From Nocardioides aquaticus (lineage in GTDB: Bacteria > Actinomycetota > Actinomycetes > Propionibacteriales > Nocardioidaceae), in NCBI RefSeq assembly GCF_018459925.1, contig NZ_CP075371.1, forward strand, positions 558,001 through 622,000: DNA of 64,000 nt, read 5' to 3'. The notes under the pieces are model-generated. The model had not been told where the DNA came from, searched no databases, and saw only the letters and a list, made by a program, of their open reading frames with translations. Positions 8,523 to 16,673 of the stretch are shown here, one piece after another (within the stretch, counting starts at the first letter, position 1; each line of letters opens with the position of its first letter). The translations under genes were made by a program, and so were the position numbers.

Positions 8523-8963
8523 TCAGCGCCCCTCGCGCCGCATCGGCAGGTGGGGGATGTCGTCCTCGAGGAACTCCGGGCCCGCGACGGCGAAGCCGTG
8601 CGTGGCGTACCAGCGGGCGAGCGGCGACTGGGCGTGCAGGACGACGGCGCGGTCGCCGGTCTCGGCCAGCGCCGCGCGCATCAGCAGGTCCGCCAGCCCC
8701 CGTCCGCGGCCGGCGCGGGCCAGCACCACCCGCCCGATCCGGGCCTCGTCGCCGTCGTCGAGCACCCGGAGGTAGCCGAGCAGCACGTCGTCCTCGTGCA
8801 GCAGCACGTGCCGGGTGGTCGGCTCCCGGTCGCGCCCGTCGAGGTCGGGGTAGGGGCAGTCCTGCTCGATGACGAAGACGTCCTGCCGCAGCCGCCAGGC
8901 GTCGTACGCCGTCGCGACGTCGAGCTCGGCGAAGGAGCGGACCGCCACCTCGACGCCGCTCAT
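8523..8963 (-). CDS. ElaA-type GNAT acetyltransferase
   Basis: A 146-aa acetyl-CoA-dependent N-acetyltransferase of the ElaA group. Typical pieces are LRQDVFVIEQDCPYPDLDGRD, HVLLHEDDVLLGYLRVLDDG, and the acetyl-CoA loop RIGRVVLARAGRGRGLADLL. The C-terminus has PLARWYATHGFAVAGPEFLE-DDIPH. The acceptor is unknown. Its ATG overlaps the stop of the upstream esterase gene in an ATGA, so translation of the two was once, or is, coupled. Confidence 0.9.
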   Translation of the reverse strand: MSGVEVAVRSFAELDVATAYDAWRLRQDVFVIEQDCPYPDLDGRDREPTTRHVLLHEDDVLLGYLRVLDDGDEARIGRVVLARAGRGRGLADLLMRAALAETGDRAVVLHAQSPLARWYATHGFAVAGPEFLEDDIPHLPMRREGR

Positions 8964-9899
8964 CGGACGAACTCCGCGACCGCGACGCCGGCCGTACGGG
9001 CCTCGGGGACGCCCGGCAGCAGCGGGTACACGTGGATCAGGTCCGGCCGCTCGACGTAGGTCATCGCCCACCGCGCCGCGGCGGCCCGGTCGGCGAGCAG
9101 CCGGCAGCCGGGGTGCAGCAGGTCGCGGGTGCCGCAGAGCACGAGGGTCGGCGGCAGCCCGTCGAGGTCGCCGAGCGCGGGCGACAGCTCCGGGCGCGCC
9201 AGCTCGGCCGGGTCGTCGGAGCCGGCCCACCACGAGGCGTAGAGCCGGAGCTTCGACAGGTGCAGCCATGGGTCCGTGCCGTCGAGGGCGGCGGTCTGCG
9301 GCGTCGACTCGCTGAGGTCGACCCAGGGCGAGACGAGCACCATCCGCGAGGGCGCCGGTCCGCCGCGGTCGCGGAGCTCCTGGGCGACGGCCAGGGCGAT
9401 GCCGCCCCGGCGGAGTCGCCGGTCAGGACCACCCGCCCGAGCTCGGCGTACCGCGCGACGTCCTCGACGAGGGCCGCGCGGGAGGACCGCCAGTCGTGCG
9501 CGGGCGCCAGCGGGTAGTCCGGCAGCACCACCCGCGCCCCCAGCGGACCGGCGACCCGGGTGGCCCACCGCACGTGCGCGGAGTCGGCCGGCGACACGAA
9601 CCCGCCCCGTGCAGGTGGTAGACGGTCGAGGTGGCCTCGCCCGTCCGCGGCTCCAGGGCCCAGGCCGGGAACTCCCCGTCCGTGCCGGCCAGGAGCTCGC
9701 GGCGGGCGACCCACTGCCGGCCCAGGCCAGGCACCAGGCCCGTCGGCAGCGACCGGTCGAGGCCCTCCTGACGGCGGGAGACGCGGTCGCGCTCCACCGT
9801 GGCGGCGGCTGCGACCCCGCTCGAGACGTCGAGGTCACCGGCTCCTCGCAGCCGGGGCACGAGGGTGGCGAGGAGCTGGTGGCGCAGGCTCGGGGTCAC
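8960..9899 (-). pseudogene. HSL-family alpha/beta-hydrolase (esterase) with two frameshifts
   Basis: A hormone-sensitive-lipase-type esterase spread over three frames. The first part runs from the GTG at 9899 (GGAGG ribosome site 7 nt upstream) to VYHLHG. The HGGGF oxyanion motif needs one extra G at the C-run 9605-9608. The middle part carries RVVLPDYPLAPAHDWRSSRA and VVLTGDSAG. The nucleophile motif GDSAGGGIALA then needs one extra G at 9405-9408. The last part has MVLVSPWVDLSES, the Asp region and DLIHVYPLL. Apart from the two missing bases the gene is full length (~313 aa) with its catalytic Ser, Asp and His, so either it is a recent pseudogene or the assembly has homopolymer errors. Confidence 0.85.
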
Positions 9900-9953
9900 C
9901 GCCGAAGCCTCCCACGCGCGCCCTCGCGGACCGCCCCGTATGGTGGGCGGCAC

Positions 9954-10039
9954 GACAGGGGAGCACGCGCAGCGTGCTGAGAGTGCGGACCAGCCGCAGA
10001 CCCTAGAACCTGCTCCGGCTAGTACCGGCGAAGGGAGTC
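9954..10039 (+). promoter_or_regulatory. TPP riboswitch (THI element)
   Basis: Thiamine-pyrophosphate-sensing leader. The conserved blocks occur in order: AGGGGAGC, the pyrimidine-sensing GCTGAGAG, ACCCTAGAACCTG, CTCCGGCTAGTACCGG and the 3' end CGAAGGGAG. GAC at 9954-9956 can pair with GTC at 10037-10039 to close P1. The 3' end AAGGGAG is also the ribosome-binding site for the ATG at 10043, so ligand binding probably blocks translation of thiB. Confidence 0.95.
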
Positions 10040-10042
10040 ATC

Positions 10043-11149
10043 ATGATGCTGCCCGCACGCACCCGAGGTGCCGCACGACCACTGCTGGCGGGGGTGGGAG
10101 CGGCCGCGCTGCTGCTGACCACGTCCTGCAGCCTCGTCGGAGGGGGTGACGAGGACGAGGCGTCGGGCACGCCCACCGGCGCCGCCGGCGAGGCAGGCGG
10201 GACGGTCACCCTGGTCACGCACGACTCGTTCGTGCTGCCGGGCAAGGTCCTGCGCGGCTTCACCGCGGAGACCGGCTATGACCTCGAGCAGCGCCCGCTC
10301 GGCGACGCCGGCTCGATGACCAACCAGCTCGTCCTCGCCGCGGGCACGCCGCCGGGCGACGTCGCGTTCGGCGTCGACAACACGTTCGCCTCGCGGGCCC
10401 TGGAGGAGGACGTCTTCGTCCCGGCCCTGCCCGACGACCTGCCCGCCGGCGTCGAGGACGACCTGCTGCCCGGTGACGACGAGGGCCTGCTGACGCCCGT
10501 CGACGACGGCAACGTGTGCGTCAACGTCGACGACACCTGGTTCGCCGAGCGCGACCTCGAGCCCCCGGCCTCCCTCGACGACCTCGTCGACCCGGCCTAC
10601 GCCGACCTGCTCGCCCTGCCCGCGGCCACCACCAGCTCGCCTGGCCTGGCCTTCCTGCTGGCCACGATCGACGAGTACGGCGACGACTGGCCGGCCTACT
10701 GGGAGGCGCTGGTCGACAACGGCGCCGAGATCACCTCCGGCTGGGAGCAGGCCTACCAGTCCCGCTTCACCCAGGGCGGGGGCGACGGCGACCGCCCGGT
10801 CGTCGTGTCCTACGACTCCTCGCCGGCCTTCACCGTCGACGGCGGTCGGAGCACCACCAGCGCGCTGCTCGACACCTGCTACCAGCAGGTCGAGTACGCC
10901 GGGGTGCTCGCCGGCGCCGAGAACCCCGAGGGCGGCGCGGCGCTGGTCGAGTACCTGCTCTCGCCGGAGGTCCAGGAGGCGCTGCCGGAGAGCATGTACG
11001 TCTTCCCGGTCGTCGAGGACACCCCGCTCCCGGCGGACTGGGCCCGCTTCGCCGAGCGGCCCACCGACCCGTACGCCGTGGACCCGGCCGAGATCGCCGC
11101 GAACCGCGACACCTGGCTGCGCGAGTGGGCCGACGTCACCAGCCGGTGA
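10043..11149 (+). CDS. thiB: Thiamine ABC transporter substrate-binding lipoprotein
   Basis: Captures thiamine/TPP outside the membrane and delivers it to ThiPQ. The N-terminus is a lipoprotein signal (AALLLTTSC, lipidated Cys29), followed by an acidic Gly-rich linker. The mature part begins TVTLVTHDSFVLPGKVLRGF, and has GDVAFGVDNTFASRALEEDV and the aromatic SSPAFTVDG segment of ThiB. The 368-aa length fits the family. It is directly controlled by the TPP riboswitch ending four bases before the ATG. A second ATG at 10046 is an equally possible start. Confidence 0.93.
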   Translation: MMLPARTRGAARPLLAGVGAAALLLTTSCSLVGGGDEDEASGTPTGAAGEAGGTVTLVTHDSFVLPGKVLRGFTAETGYDLEQRPLGDAGSMTNQLVLAAGTPPGDVAFGVDNTFASRALEEDVFVPALPDDLPAGVEDDLLPGDDEGLLTPVDDGNVCVNVDDTWFAERDLEPPASLDDLVDPAYADLLALPAATTSSPGLAFLLATIDEYGDDWPAYWEALVDNGAEITSGWEQAYQSRFTQGGGDGDRPVVVSYDSSPAFTVDGGRSTTSALLDTCYQQVEYAGVLAGAENPEGGAALVEYLLSPEVQEALPESMYVFPVVEDTPLPADWARFAERPTDPYAVDPAEIAANRDTWLREWADVTSR

Positions 11150-11159
11150 CGGCCAGCCG

Positions 11160-12827
11160 GTGACGACCGCGACCTCGACCACCACCCGCCGCCTCGCCAC
11201 GACGGCGGCGCTGGCTGCGCTCCCGCTGGCCGTCCTCGGGGTGTTCTTCCTGCTCCCCGTGGCCGGCATGGTCGACCGCGGCCTGCGACCCGACGGGGTG
11301 CTCGACCCGGGGGCCGTGCTGGAGGTCCTCACGCGGCCCCGGACCGGCCGGGTCGTCTGGTTCACGCTGTGGACCGCGACGCTGGGCACCGCGGTCGCCG
11401 TGGTGCTCGGGCTGCCCGCGGCCTACGTCCTGCACCGGCTGCGGTTCCCCGGGCGCGGACTCGTACGGGCCGCGCTGCTGGTGCCGTTCGTGCTGCCCAC
11501 GGTCGTGGTCGGGGTCGCCTTCGACCTGCTGCTGCGCGACGGGGGCCCGCTGGCCGGGCTCGGCCTGGCCGGCACCCCGGCCGCGATCGTCGCGGGCCTG
11601 GTCTTCTTCAACGTCGCGGTGGTCGTGCGCAGCGTCGGCGCCACCTGGGAGGGCCTGGACCGGCGACCCGCGGAGGCCGCCGCCGCGCTCGGGGCGGGCC
11701 CGTGGCAGGTCTGGTGGACCGTCACGGCCCCGGCGCTGCGCCCGGCCGTGGTCTCGGCGGCCAGCGTCGTCTTCCTCTTCTGCGCCACCGCCTTCGGCGT
11801 CGTGCTGGTCATCGGCGGCGTCCGGTACGCCTCGGTGGAGACCGAGATCTACCTCCTCACCGCCAACCTGCTCGACCTCCAGGCCGCCGCCGCCCTCTCG
11901 CTGGTCCAGCTGCTGGCCGTGGTCGCCCTGCTGCTGGTCTCCGCGCGGCTGCGGACCACCGCCGACCCGACCCGGTCGCGGGTGGTCGCCGCGCCGCGCC
12001 GCCCGGCCCGGGGCGACGCCGTCCCGGTCGTGGTCACCGCGCTGGTGCTGCTGGCGGTGGCCGCGCCGGTCGCCGCGCTGGTCGTGGGGTCGCTGCGGGT
12101 CGACGGGGCGTGGAGCCTCGCGTCGTACCGCGCCCTGGGCGCCGACCCCGGCGACGGGGGCGGGCAGGCGCTGCTGGTGCCGGTCACCGACGCCCTGCTG
12201 AACTCCCTGCGCACGGCCGTCGACGCGACCTGGATGTCGGTCCTGCTCGGCCTCCTGGTCGCCGCCGTGGTCACCCGGCGGTCCCGCTCCCGGGCCGAAC
12301 GGCGGGTCCGCTCGCTGCTCGACGGCCTGTTCATGCTGCCGCTCGGCGTCTCGGCGGTGACCCTCGGCTTCGGCTTCCTGGTCACCCTCGGCCGTCCGCC
12401 GCTGGAGCTGCGTGACAACCCGCTGCTGGTCCCGGTCGCCCAGGCCCTGGTCGCGCTGCCGCTGGTGGTCCGCACCCTGGTCCCGGTGCTGGCCTCGGTC
12501 GACGAGCGGCTCCGCCAGGCCGCGGCGTCGCTCGGTGCGACACCCGCCCGTGCGCTGCTGGCCGTGGACCTGCCGGTGCTCTGGAAGCCCCTGGTGGGGG
12601 CCGCCGGGTTCGCCTTCGCGGTCTCGCTGGGGGAGTTCGGCGCGACCTCGTTCCTGGCCCGTCCCGACCACCCGACCGTGCCGGTGGTCATCTTCCGCCT
12701 GCTCGGCAACCCCGGCGAGCTCAACTACGGCATGGCCCTGGCCGCGTCGGTGGTCCTGGCCGCCACCACCGCCGGCGTCATGCTGGCCGTGGAGCGGCTG
12801 CGCGTGCCGTCGCTCGGGGCCTGGTGA
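11160..12827 (+). CDS. thiP: Thiamine ABC transporter permease
   Basis: Membrane channel of the thiamine importer. At 555 aa it is a fused two-lobe permease of the ThiP/FbpB type with about 12 hydrophobic segments. Each lobe has its own ATPase-contact loop (EGLDRRPAEAAAALGAGPWQ in lobe 1, DERLRQAAASLGATPARALL in lobe 2). The GTG start lies 10 nt after the thiB stop in the repeated sequence CAGCCGGTGAC, which occurs twice across the junction. It is expressed from the riboswitch-controlled transcript. Confidence 0.92.
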   Translation: MTTATSTTTRRLATTAALAALPLAVLGVFFLLPVAGMVDRGLRPDGVLDPGAVLEVLTRPRTGRVVWFTLWTATLGTAVAVVLGLPAAYVLHRLRFPGRGLVRAALLVPFVLPTVVVGVAFDLLLRDGGPLAGLGLAGTPAAIVAGLVFFNVAVVVRSVGATWEGLDRRPAEAAAALGAGPWQVWWTVTAPALRPAVVSAASVVFLFCATAFGVVLVIGGVRYASVETEIYLLTANLLDLQAAAALSLVQLLAVVALLLVSARLRTTADPTRSRVVAAPRRPARGDAVPVVVTALVLLAVAAPVAALVVGSLRVDGAWSLASYRALGADPGDGGGQALLVPVTDALLNSLRTAVDATWMSVLLGLLVAAVVTRRSRSRAERRVRSLLDGLFMLPLGVSAVTLGFGFLVTLGRPPLELRDNPLLVPVAQALVALPLVVRTLVPVLASVDERLRQAAASLGATPARALLAVDLPVLWKPLVGAAGFAFAVSLGEFGATSFLARPDHPTVPVVIFRLLGNPGELNYGMALAASVVLAATTAGVMLAVERLRVPSLGAW

Positions 12828-12834
12828 GGCAGGC

Positions 12835-13854
12835 ATGACCCTCCGCGTGCGCGACCTGTCCGTGTCGTACGACGGCGCGCCGGCCGTCCGGGCCGCCAGC
12901 CTCGAGGTGCCGGCCGGGTCGACCCTGGCCGTCCTCGGCCCGTCCGGCTGCGGCAAGTCGACCCTGCTGCGCGCCGTGGCCGGCCTGGAGCCGCCCGACG
13001 CCGGGACGATCGGGTGGGTCCCGGGGGAGGAGAGCGAGGTGGAGGACCTGACCCGGGTCCCCACCCACCGGCGCGGGTTCGCGCTGATGTTCCAGGACGG
13101 ACAGCTGTTCCCGCAGATGACCGTCGGGCGCAACGTCGCGTACCCGCTGCGGCTGCGCCGCACCCCGGTCGCCGCACGGCGCCGCCGCACCGCCGAGCTG
13201 CTCGACCTGGTCGGTCTCCAGGGGTACGCCGACCGCCTGCCCGCCACCCTGTCCGGGGGCGAGCGGCAGCGGGTGGCGCTGGCGCGGTCGCTGGCCGCCG
13301 ACCCGCGGCTGCTGCTGCTCGACGAGCCCCTCTCGGCCCTGGACGCCGGCCTGCGCGAGCGGCTCGCCGCCGACCTGCGCGACATCCTGCACTCCGCCGG
13401 CACCACCACGGTGCTGGTGACGCACGACCACGAGGAGGCGTACGCCGTGGCCGACCGGCTCGCGGTGATGCGCGACGGCGTCGTCGTCCAGCAGGGCGCG
13501 ACCGCGGAGGTCTGGCGGCACCCGCACGACGCGGCCACGGCGCTCTTCCTCGGCTACGCCCGGGTGCTCGAGCGCGACGCGGCGACCCCTGTGCTGGCCG
13601 CGGCCGGCCTCGGCCCGGCGTCCGCGGTGGCGCTGCGGCGCTCGGCGCTGGTGCTCGCGGACCCCGGGACGGGTGGCCTGTCAGGTCGGGTCGTGTCCTG
13701 GCGGGCCACGCCCGACCAGGTCCGGCTGGTGCTCGACGTGCCCGGTGCGGGGGAGGTCGACGCCGTCGCCGGGCCGGCCGGACCGCCGGTCGGGCTCGCC
13801 GTCGGGGACGAGGTCCGCGTCACGGTCGACCCGGACCGCCTCGCCGTCGTGTGA
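12835..13854 (+). CDS. thiQ: Thiamine ABC transporter ATPase
   Basis: ATP-hydrolysing subunit that drives ThiP. Walker A is GPSGCGKST (~residues 37-45), the Q-loop FQDGQLFPQM, the signature LSGGERQRVALARSLA, Walker B LLLLDEPLSALD and the H-loop VLVTHDHEEA. Past residue ~240 there is a TOBE/OB-like C-terminal domain. The ATG starts seven bases after the thiP stop. The 339-aa length is longer than enterobacterial ThiQ and matches FbpC/PotA-like ATPases. The role follows from the operon and the riboswitch. Confidence 0.9.
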   Translation: MTLRVRDLSVSYDGAPAVRAASLEVPAGSTLAVLGPSGCGKSTLLRAVAGLEPPDAGTIGWVPGEESEVEDLTRVPTHRRGFALMFQDGQLFPQMTVGRNVAYPLRLRRTPVAARRRRTAELLDLVGLQGYADRLPATLSGGERQRVALARSLAADPRLLLLDEPLSALDAGLRERLAADLRDILHSAGTTTVLVTHDHEEAYAVADRLAVMRDGVVVQQGATAEVWRHPHDAATALFLGYARVLERDAATPVLAAAGLGPASAVALRRSALVLADPGTGGLSGRVVSWRATPDQVRLVLDVPGAGEVDAVAGPAGPPVGLAVGDEVRVTVDPDRLAVV

Positions 13855-13875
13855 ACGGGCCGTGAACGCCCCACC

Positions 13876-13881
13876 TAGACT
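13876..13881 (+). promoter_or_regulatory. -10 box TAGACT, leaderless
   Basis: Ends 7 nt before the GTG at 13889, so the PAP2 gene has its own promoter after the thi operon. Confidence 0.55.
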
Positions 13882-13888
13882 GACGCCC

Positions 13889-15073
13889 GTGCATCGCAGA
13901 GCCTGGACCCTTCTCGTGGGGATCGCCGCGACCATGGGCGTGCTCGCGTTCGTGGTCTCGTACCTCTACGACCGCCCGCTGCTGGACCCGGAGGGCAGCT
14001 TCCTCGGCCCGACGTGGCTGCGGCTCCCGCTGCTGCTGCTCGGCGCGCTGCTGCTCGACCTGCTGCCCCGCACGCTCTGGTTCTCCCGGGGCAACCCCAA
14101 GGCGATGCCCGGCATCGTCCGGGAGCGGCTGCGCACGCACTGGGACCGCGACCGGCTGACGCTGGTCGCGCTGGGCGTCTTCTGCTTCTACATCACCTAC
14201 GTCAGCTACCGGAACCTCAAGTCGGTGCTGCCCGAGGTGATCGACACCAAGTACGACCGCGAGCTGCACCTGGTCGACCGGGTGCTGATGTTCGGCGGCG
14301 ACCCCTCCGACGTCCTGCACGCCGTGCTCGGCACCGGGATCTCGGCGCACGTGCTGTCCTACATCTACCTGTGGTTCCTGCCGCTGGTGCCGATCGCGCT
14401 GACCGCCTGGCTGGTCTTCCCCAAGAACCTGTCGTACGGGTACTGGTTCGCGACGTCGCAGTGCATCGCCTGGACGTTGGGGACGCTTTCCTACTACCTG
14501 CTGCCCACGCTCGGGCCGGGCTTCGAGTACTCCGCGAAGTACAAGGACGTCGTCGACGCCGGCACGCCGAGTGGCGACCTGATGGACTCGCTGTCGAACT
14601 CGCGCGCCACGGTGCTGAGCCAGCTCGAGGGCGCCGAGGGATTGGTGAACTCGGTGGCCGGCTTCGCCAGCCTGCACACCGCGATCACGCTGCTGGTGGC
14701 CCTGATGGTCCAGTTCACCCTGCAGTCGCGGACGCTGAAGATCGTCTTCTGGGTCAACTTCGGGATCACGGTGGTCGCCACGCTCTACTTCGGGTGGCAC
14801 TACATCCTCGACGACGTCGCCGGCATCTTCATCGCCTTCGTCGCCTTCTACGTCGGGGGCTGGCCAGCGGTCAGAAGTTCGAGCGCGGCAGCCTGCGCTC
14901 CCACCCCACGACGACGACCGACAAGGTCCCGGTCGACCGCTGAGGTCCTGACCGACCCCGCGTCGCCGCGTCCCCGCCTCCCGGCCCGGGGCGTCATACG
15001 CCTGCGCGCACGGCCCGCGCGCGGACCGTATGACGTCCCGACGGCCCGTGCGACGAGAATGACATCGTTGTAG
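13889..15073 (+). CDS. PAP2/Aur1-like membrane phosphatase with a shifted 3' end
   Basis: Polytopic membrane protein of the PAP2_3 (inositolphosphotransferase Aur1/Ipt1-like) group, acting on lipid phosphates or phospho-inositol lipids. Hydrophobic helices span most of residues 1-325. The active-site pieces are ASLHTA (PSGH-like) and YFGWHYILDDVAG (His then Asp). After FYVGG the open frame becomes a Pro/Arg-rich tail that runs through a hairpin at 14987. Adding one base in the G-run 14855-14859 instead gives LASGQKFERGSLRSH... and a stop at 14943, which I think is the true end. The catalytic core is unaffected. Confidence 0.75.
   Translation: MHRRAWTLLVGIAATMGVLAFVVSYLYDRPLLDPEGSFLGPTWLRLPLLLLGALLLDLLPRTLWFSRGNPKAMPGIVRERLRTHWDRDRLTLVALGVFCFYITYVSYRNLKSVLPEVIDTKYDRELHLVDRVLMFGGDPSDVLHAVLGTGISAHVLSYIYLWFLPLVPIALTAWLVFPKNLSYGYWFATSQCIAWTLGTLSYYLLPTLGPGFEYSAKYKDVVDAGTPSGDLMDSLSNSRATVLSQLEGAEGLVNSVAGFASLHTAITLLVALMVQFTLQSRTLKIVFWVNFGITVVATLYFGWHYILDDVAGIFIAFVAFYVGGWPAVRSSSAAACAPTPRRRPTRSRSTAEVLTDPASPRPRLPARGVIRLRARPARGPYDVPTARATRMTSL
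14987..15040. repeat. 54-bp palindromic element, copy 1
   Basis: Arms CGGGGCGTCATACG (14987-15000) and CGTATGACGTCCCG (15027-15040), 14 bp with one G-T wobble. An inner GCGCGC pair can extend the stem. It follows the likely true stop of the PAP2 gene and can act as a terminator. A second 54-bp element with nearly the same ends is at 32943-32996. Confidence 0.8.
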
Positions 15074-15120
15074 TTCGCAAGTCGACACGCCGTATGGGTT
15101 CGAGTTTCTTGGTGAAGATG

Positions 15121-15149
15121 TTCCTTTTGTGACTCCTGAGCACTAGCGT
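15121..15149 (+). promoter_or_regulatory. Promoter of the NlpC/P60 gene
   Basis: -35-like TTCCTT (15121-15126), 17-nt spacer and -10 TAGCGT (15144-15149) inside an unusually AT-rich stretch (15050-15130). It predicts a leader of ~65 nt before the GTG at 15220. The rest of 14944-15219 holds only the palindrome above and no gene. Confidence 0.5.
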
Positions 15150-15219
15150 GACGCGAGTGCCGCATGGGAATCGACCGCGCGAGCGCTCCCGAGTCCGTCG
15201 TCAGCCAGGAGTCCCTCAC

Positions 15220-16611
15220 GTGCACCGCCCCCGCGGAACGGTCCGTCGCCTCGCCCCCTCCCTGATCGCCCTCACCGTGCTGTCCGGTGTGCTCGGCGTC
15301 CCGGCCGCCCAGGCCGACCCGGCCGACCCGGCCCCGGTGCCCGTCCCCAGCCGTGCCGAGATCGACGCCGCCGCCGGCGAGGCCGAGGTGGCCGAGATGG
15401 ACCTGGCGACCGTCCGGGCCCAGCTCGCCGCCGCCGAGCTCGAGGTCCAGGAGTCCGCCGAGCGGGCCGCCCGGGCGGCGGAGGCCTACAACGGTGCCCG
15501 CTGGCGCGCCGAGCAGGCCGACGAGGCCGCCGACCGTCGCGAGGTGCTCGCCGCCGACGCCGCCGACGAGGCCGCCGACCTGCGGGAGGCCTACGCCGAC
15601 GCCGTGCTGACCGGCTACGAGCAGGCCCCCACGATGACCGCGCTGTCCTCGCTGACGCGCGCGGACGGCATCGGCGCCGTGGTCGACCGCACCAGCGCGC
15701 TGCGGATGGCCACCGAGGCCCTGGACGAGCGCACCCGCGAGGCCGAGGGCGCCGCGCGCGGCGCCTCCGCCGAGCGCACCACCGCGGTGGCCGACCGGAT
15801 GGCCGCCGACGCCGCCGCGGACGAGGCCGCGCAGGCCCGCGACCTCGCCGCCGCCACCGCCCGCTCCGCGGCGAGCCAGGCCACGCTGGTCGCCGACCAG
15901 CGCGACGCGCTGGTCGCCCGCGCCGCTGCGCTGCAGGGCGTCAGCACCGCGCTCGCCGCCCGCCGTCAGGCCGGTCTCGAGGCCCGCGCCGCAGCCCGGA
16001 CCCAGGCGGCGGTCGCAGCCCAGGCGACCGCGCAGGCAGGCCAGGCAGGCCCGGACGGTGTTTCGGACCCGGCGGACCAGGGCCTCGACGCCGCCTCGGA
16101 CCGCGCCCCGGCGCCGGTCCCGCCGCCCGCGACGCCCGACCTGGCCGACCTGCCCGCGATCCCCGACGTCCCGCCGGCCCCTGCTCCGCTGCCCGCCCTC
16201 CCGGCCGCGGCGGCCGCCCCGGCTGCCTCGGCCTCGGTCCCGTCCGCCACCGGGGGCGCCGCGGCCGTCGCGTTCGCCCGTCAGCAGCTCGGCGAGCCGT
16301 ACGTCTGGGCCGCCGCCGGGCCCGACTCCTGGGACTGCTCGGGCCTGACGATGGGCGCCTGGGCCGCGGGCGGGACGTCGCTGCCGCACTACTCCGTCGC
16401 GCAGTACGAGGCCTCGACGCCGATCGCCCCGTCCGACCTGCAGCCCGGTGACCTGGTCTTCTGGGGGGACTCCTCCGACCCCGGCTCGATCTTCCACGTG
16501 GCGCTGTACGCCGGGAACGACATGATCATCCACGCCCCGCGCACCGGTCGCCCGGTGGTGGAGGAGTCGATCTACTACTGGCGGCTGCCGGACTTCTACG
16601 CGCGGCCCTGA
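15220..16611 (+). CDS. Secreted NlpC/P60 peptidoglycan endopeptidase
   Basis: Cell-wall hydrolase that cuts peptide stems of peptidoglycan, of the RipA/Rpf-interacting type. The start is GTG with AGGAG 8 nt upstream. A Sec signal peptide follows (RRLAPSLIALTVLSGVLGVP, cut after AAQA). Residues ~45-265 are a long Ala/Glu/Arg coiled coil that regulates access or anchors the protein. A Pro/Ala-rich linker leads to a C-terminal NlpC/P60 domain with Cys373 in SWDCSGLTMGAW, His426 in FHVALYAG and His438 in IIHAPRTG. 463 aa. Probably exported and active in daughter-cell separation or wall turnover. Confidence 0.9.
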   Translation: MHRPRGTVRRLAPSLIALTVLSGVLGVPAAQADPADPAPVPVPSRAEIDAAAGEAEVAEMDLATVRAQLAAAELEVQESAERAARAAEAYNGARWRAEQADEAADRREVLAADAADEAADLREAYADAVLTGYEQAPTMTALSSLTRADGIGAVVDRTSALRMATEALDERTREAEGAARGASAERTTAVADRMAADAAADEAAQARDLAAATARSAASQATLVADQRDALVARAAALQGVSTALAARRQAGLEARAAARTQAAVAAQATAQAGQAGPDGVSDPADQGLDAASDRAPAPVPPPATPDLADLPAIPDVPPAPAPLPALPAAAAAPAASASVPSATGGAAAVAFARQQLGEPYVWAAAGPDSWDCSGLTMGAWAAGGTSLPHYSVAQYEASTPIAPSDLQPGDLVFWGDSSDPGSIFHVALYAGNDMIIHAPRTGRPVVEESIYYWRLPDFYARP

Positions 16612-16661
16612 GCCGGGCGTACCGCCCTTGCGGAGACCTCCCGCGGCACGCACGCTGGCGG

Positions 16662-16667
16662 TAGCGT
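16662..16667 (+). promoter_or_regulatory. -10 box TAGCGT, leaderless
   Basis: Ends 6 nt before the ATG at 16674 (acyl-CoA oxidase-like gene). Confidence 0.55.
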
Positions 16668-16673
16668 GAACAC

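Noticed and set aside
14944..15219. c-di-AMP (ydaO/yuaA) riboswitch before the NlpC/P60 gene
   Set aside because: Such a switch is common before wall hydrolases, but the conserved blocks (for example GGGGTGAA and the GGGGGACCC segment) were not found; only a palindrome and an AT-rich promoter were seen.
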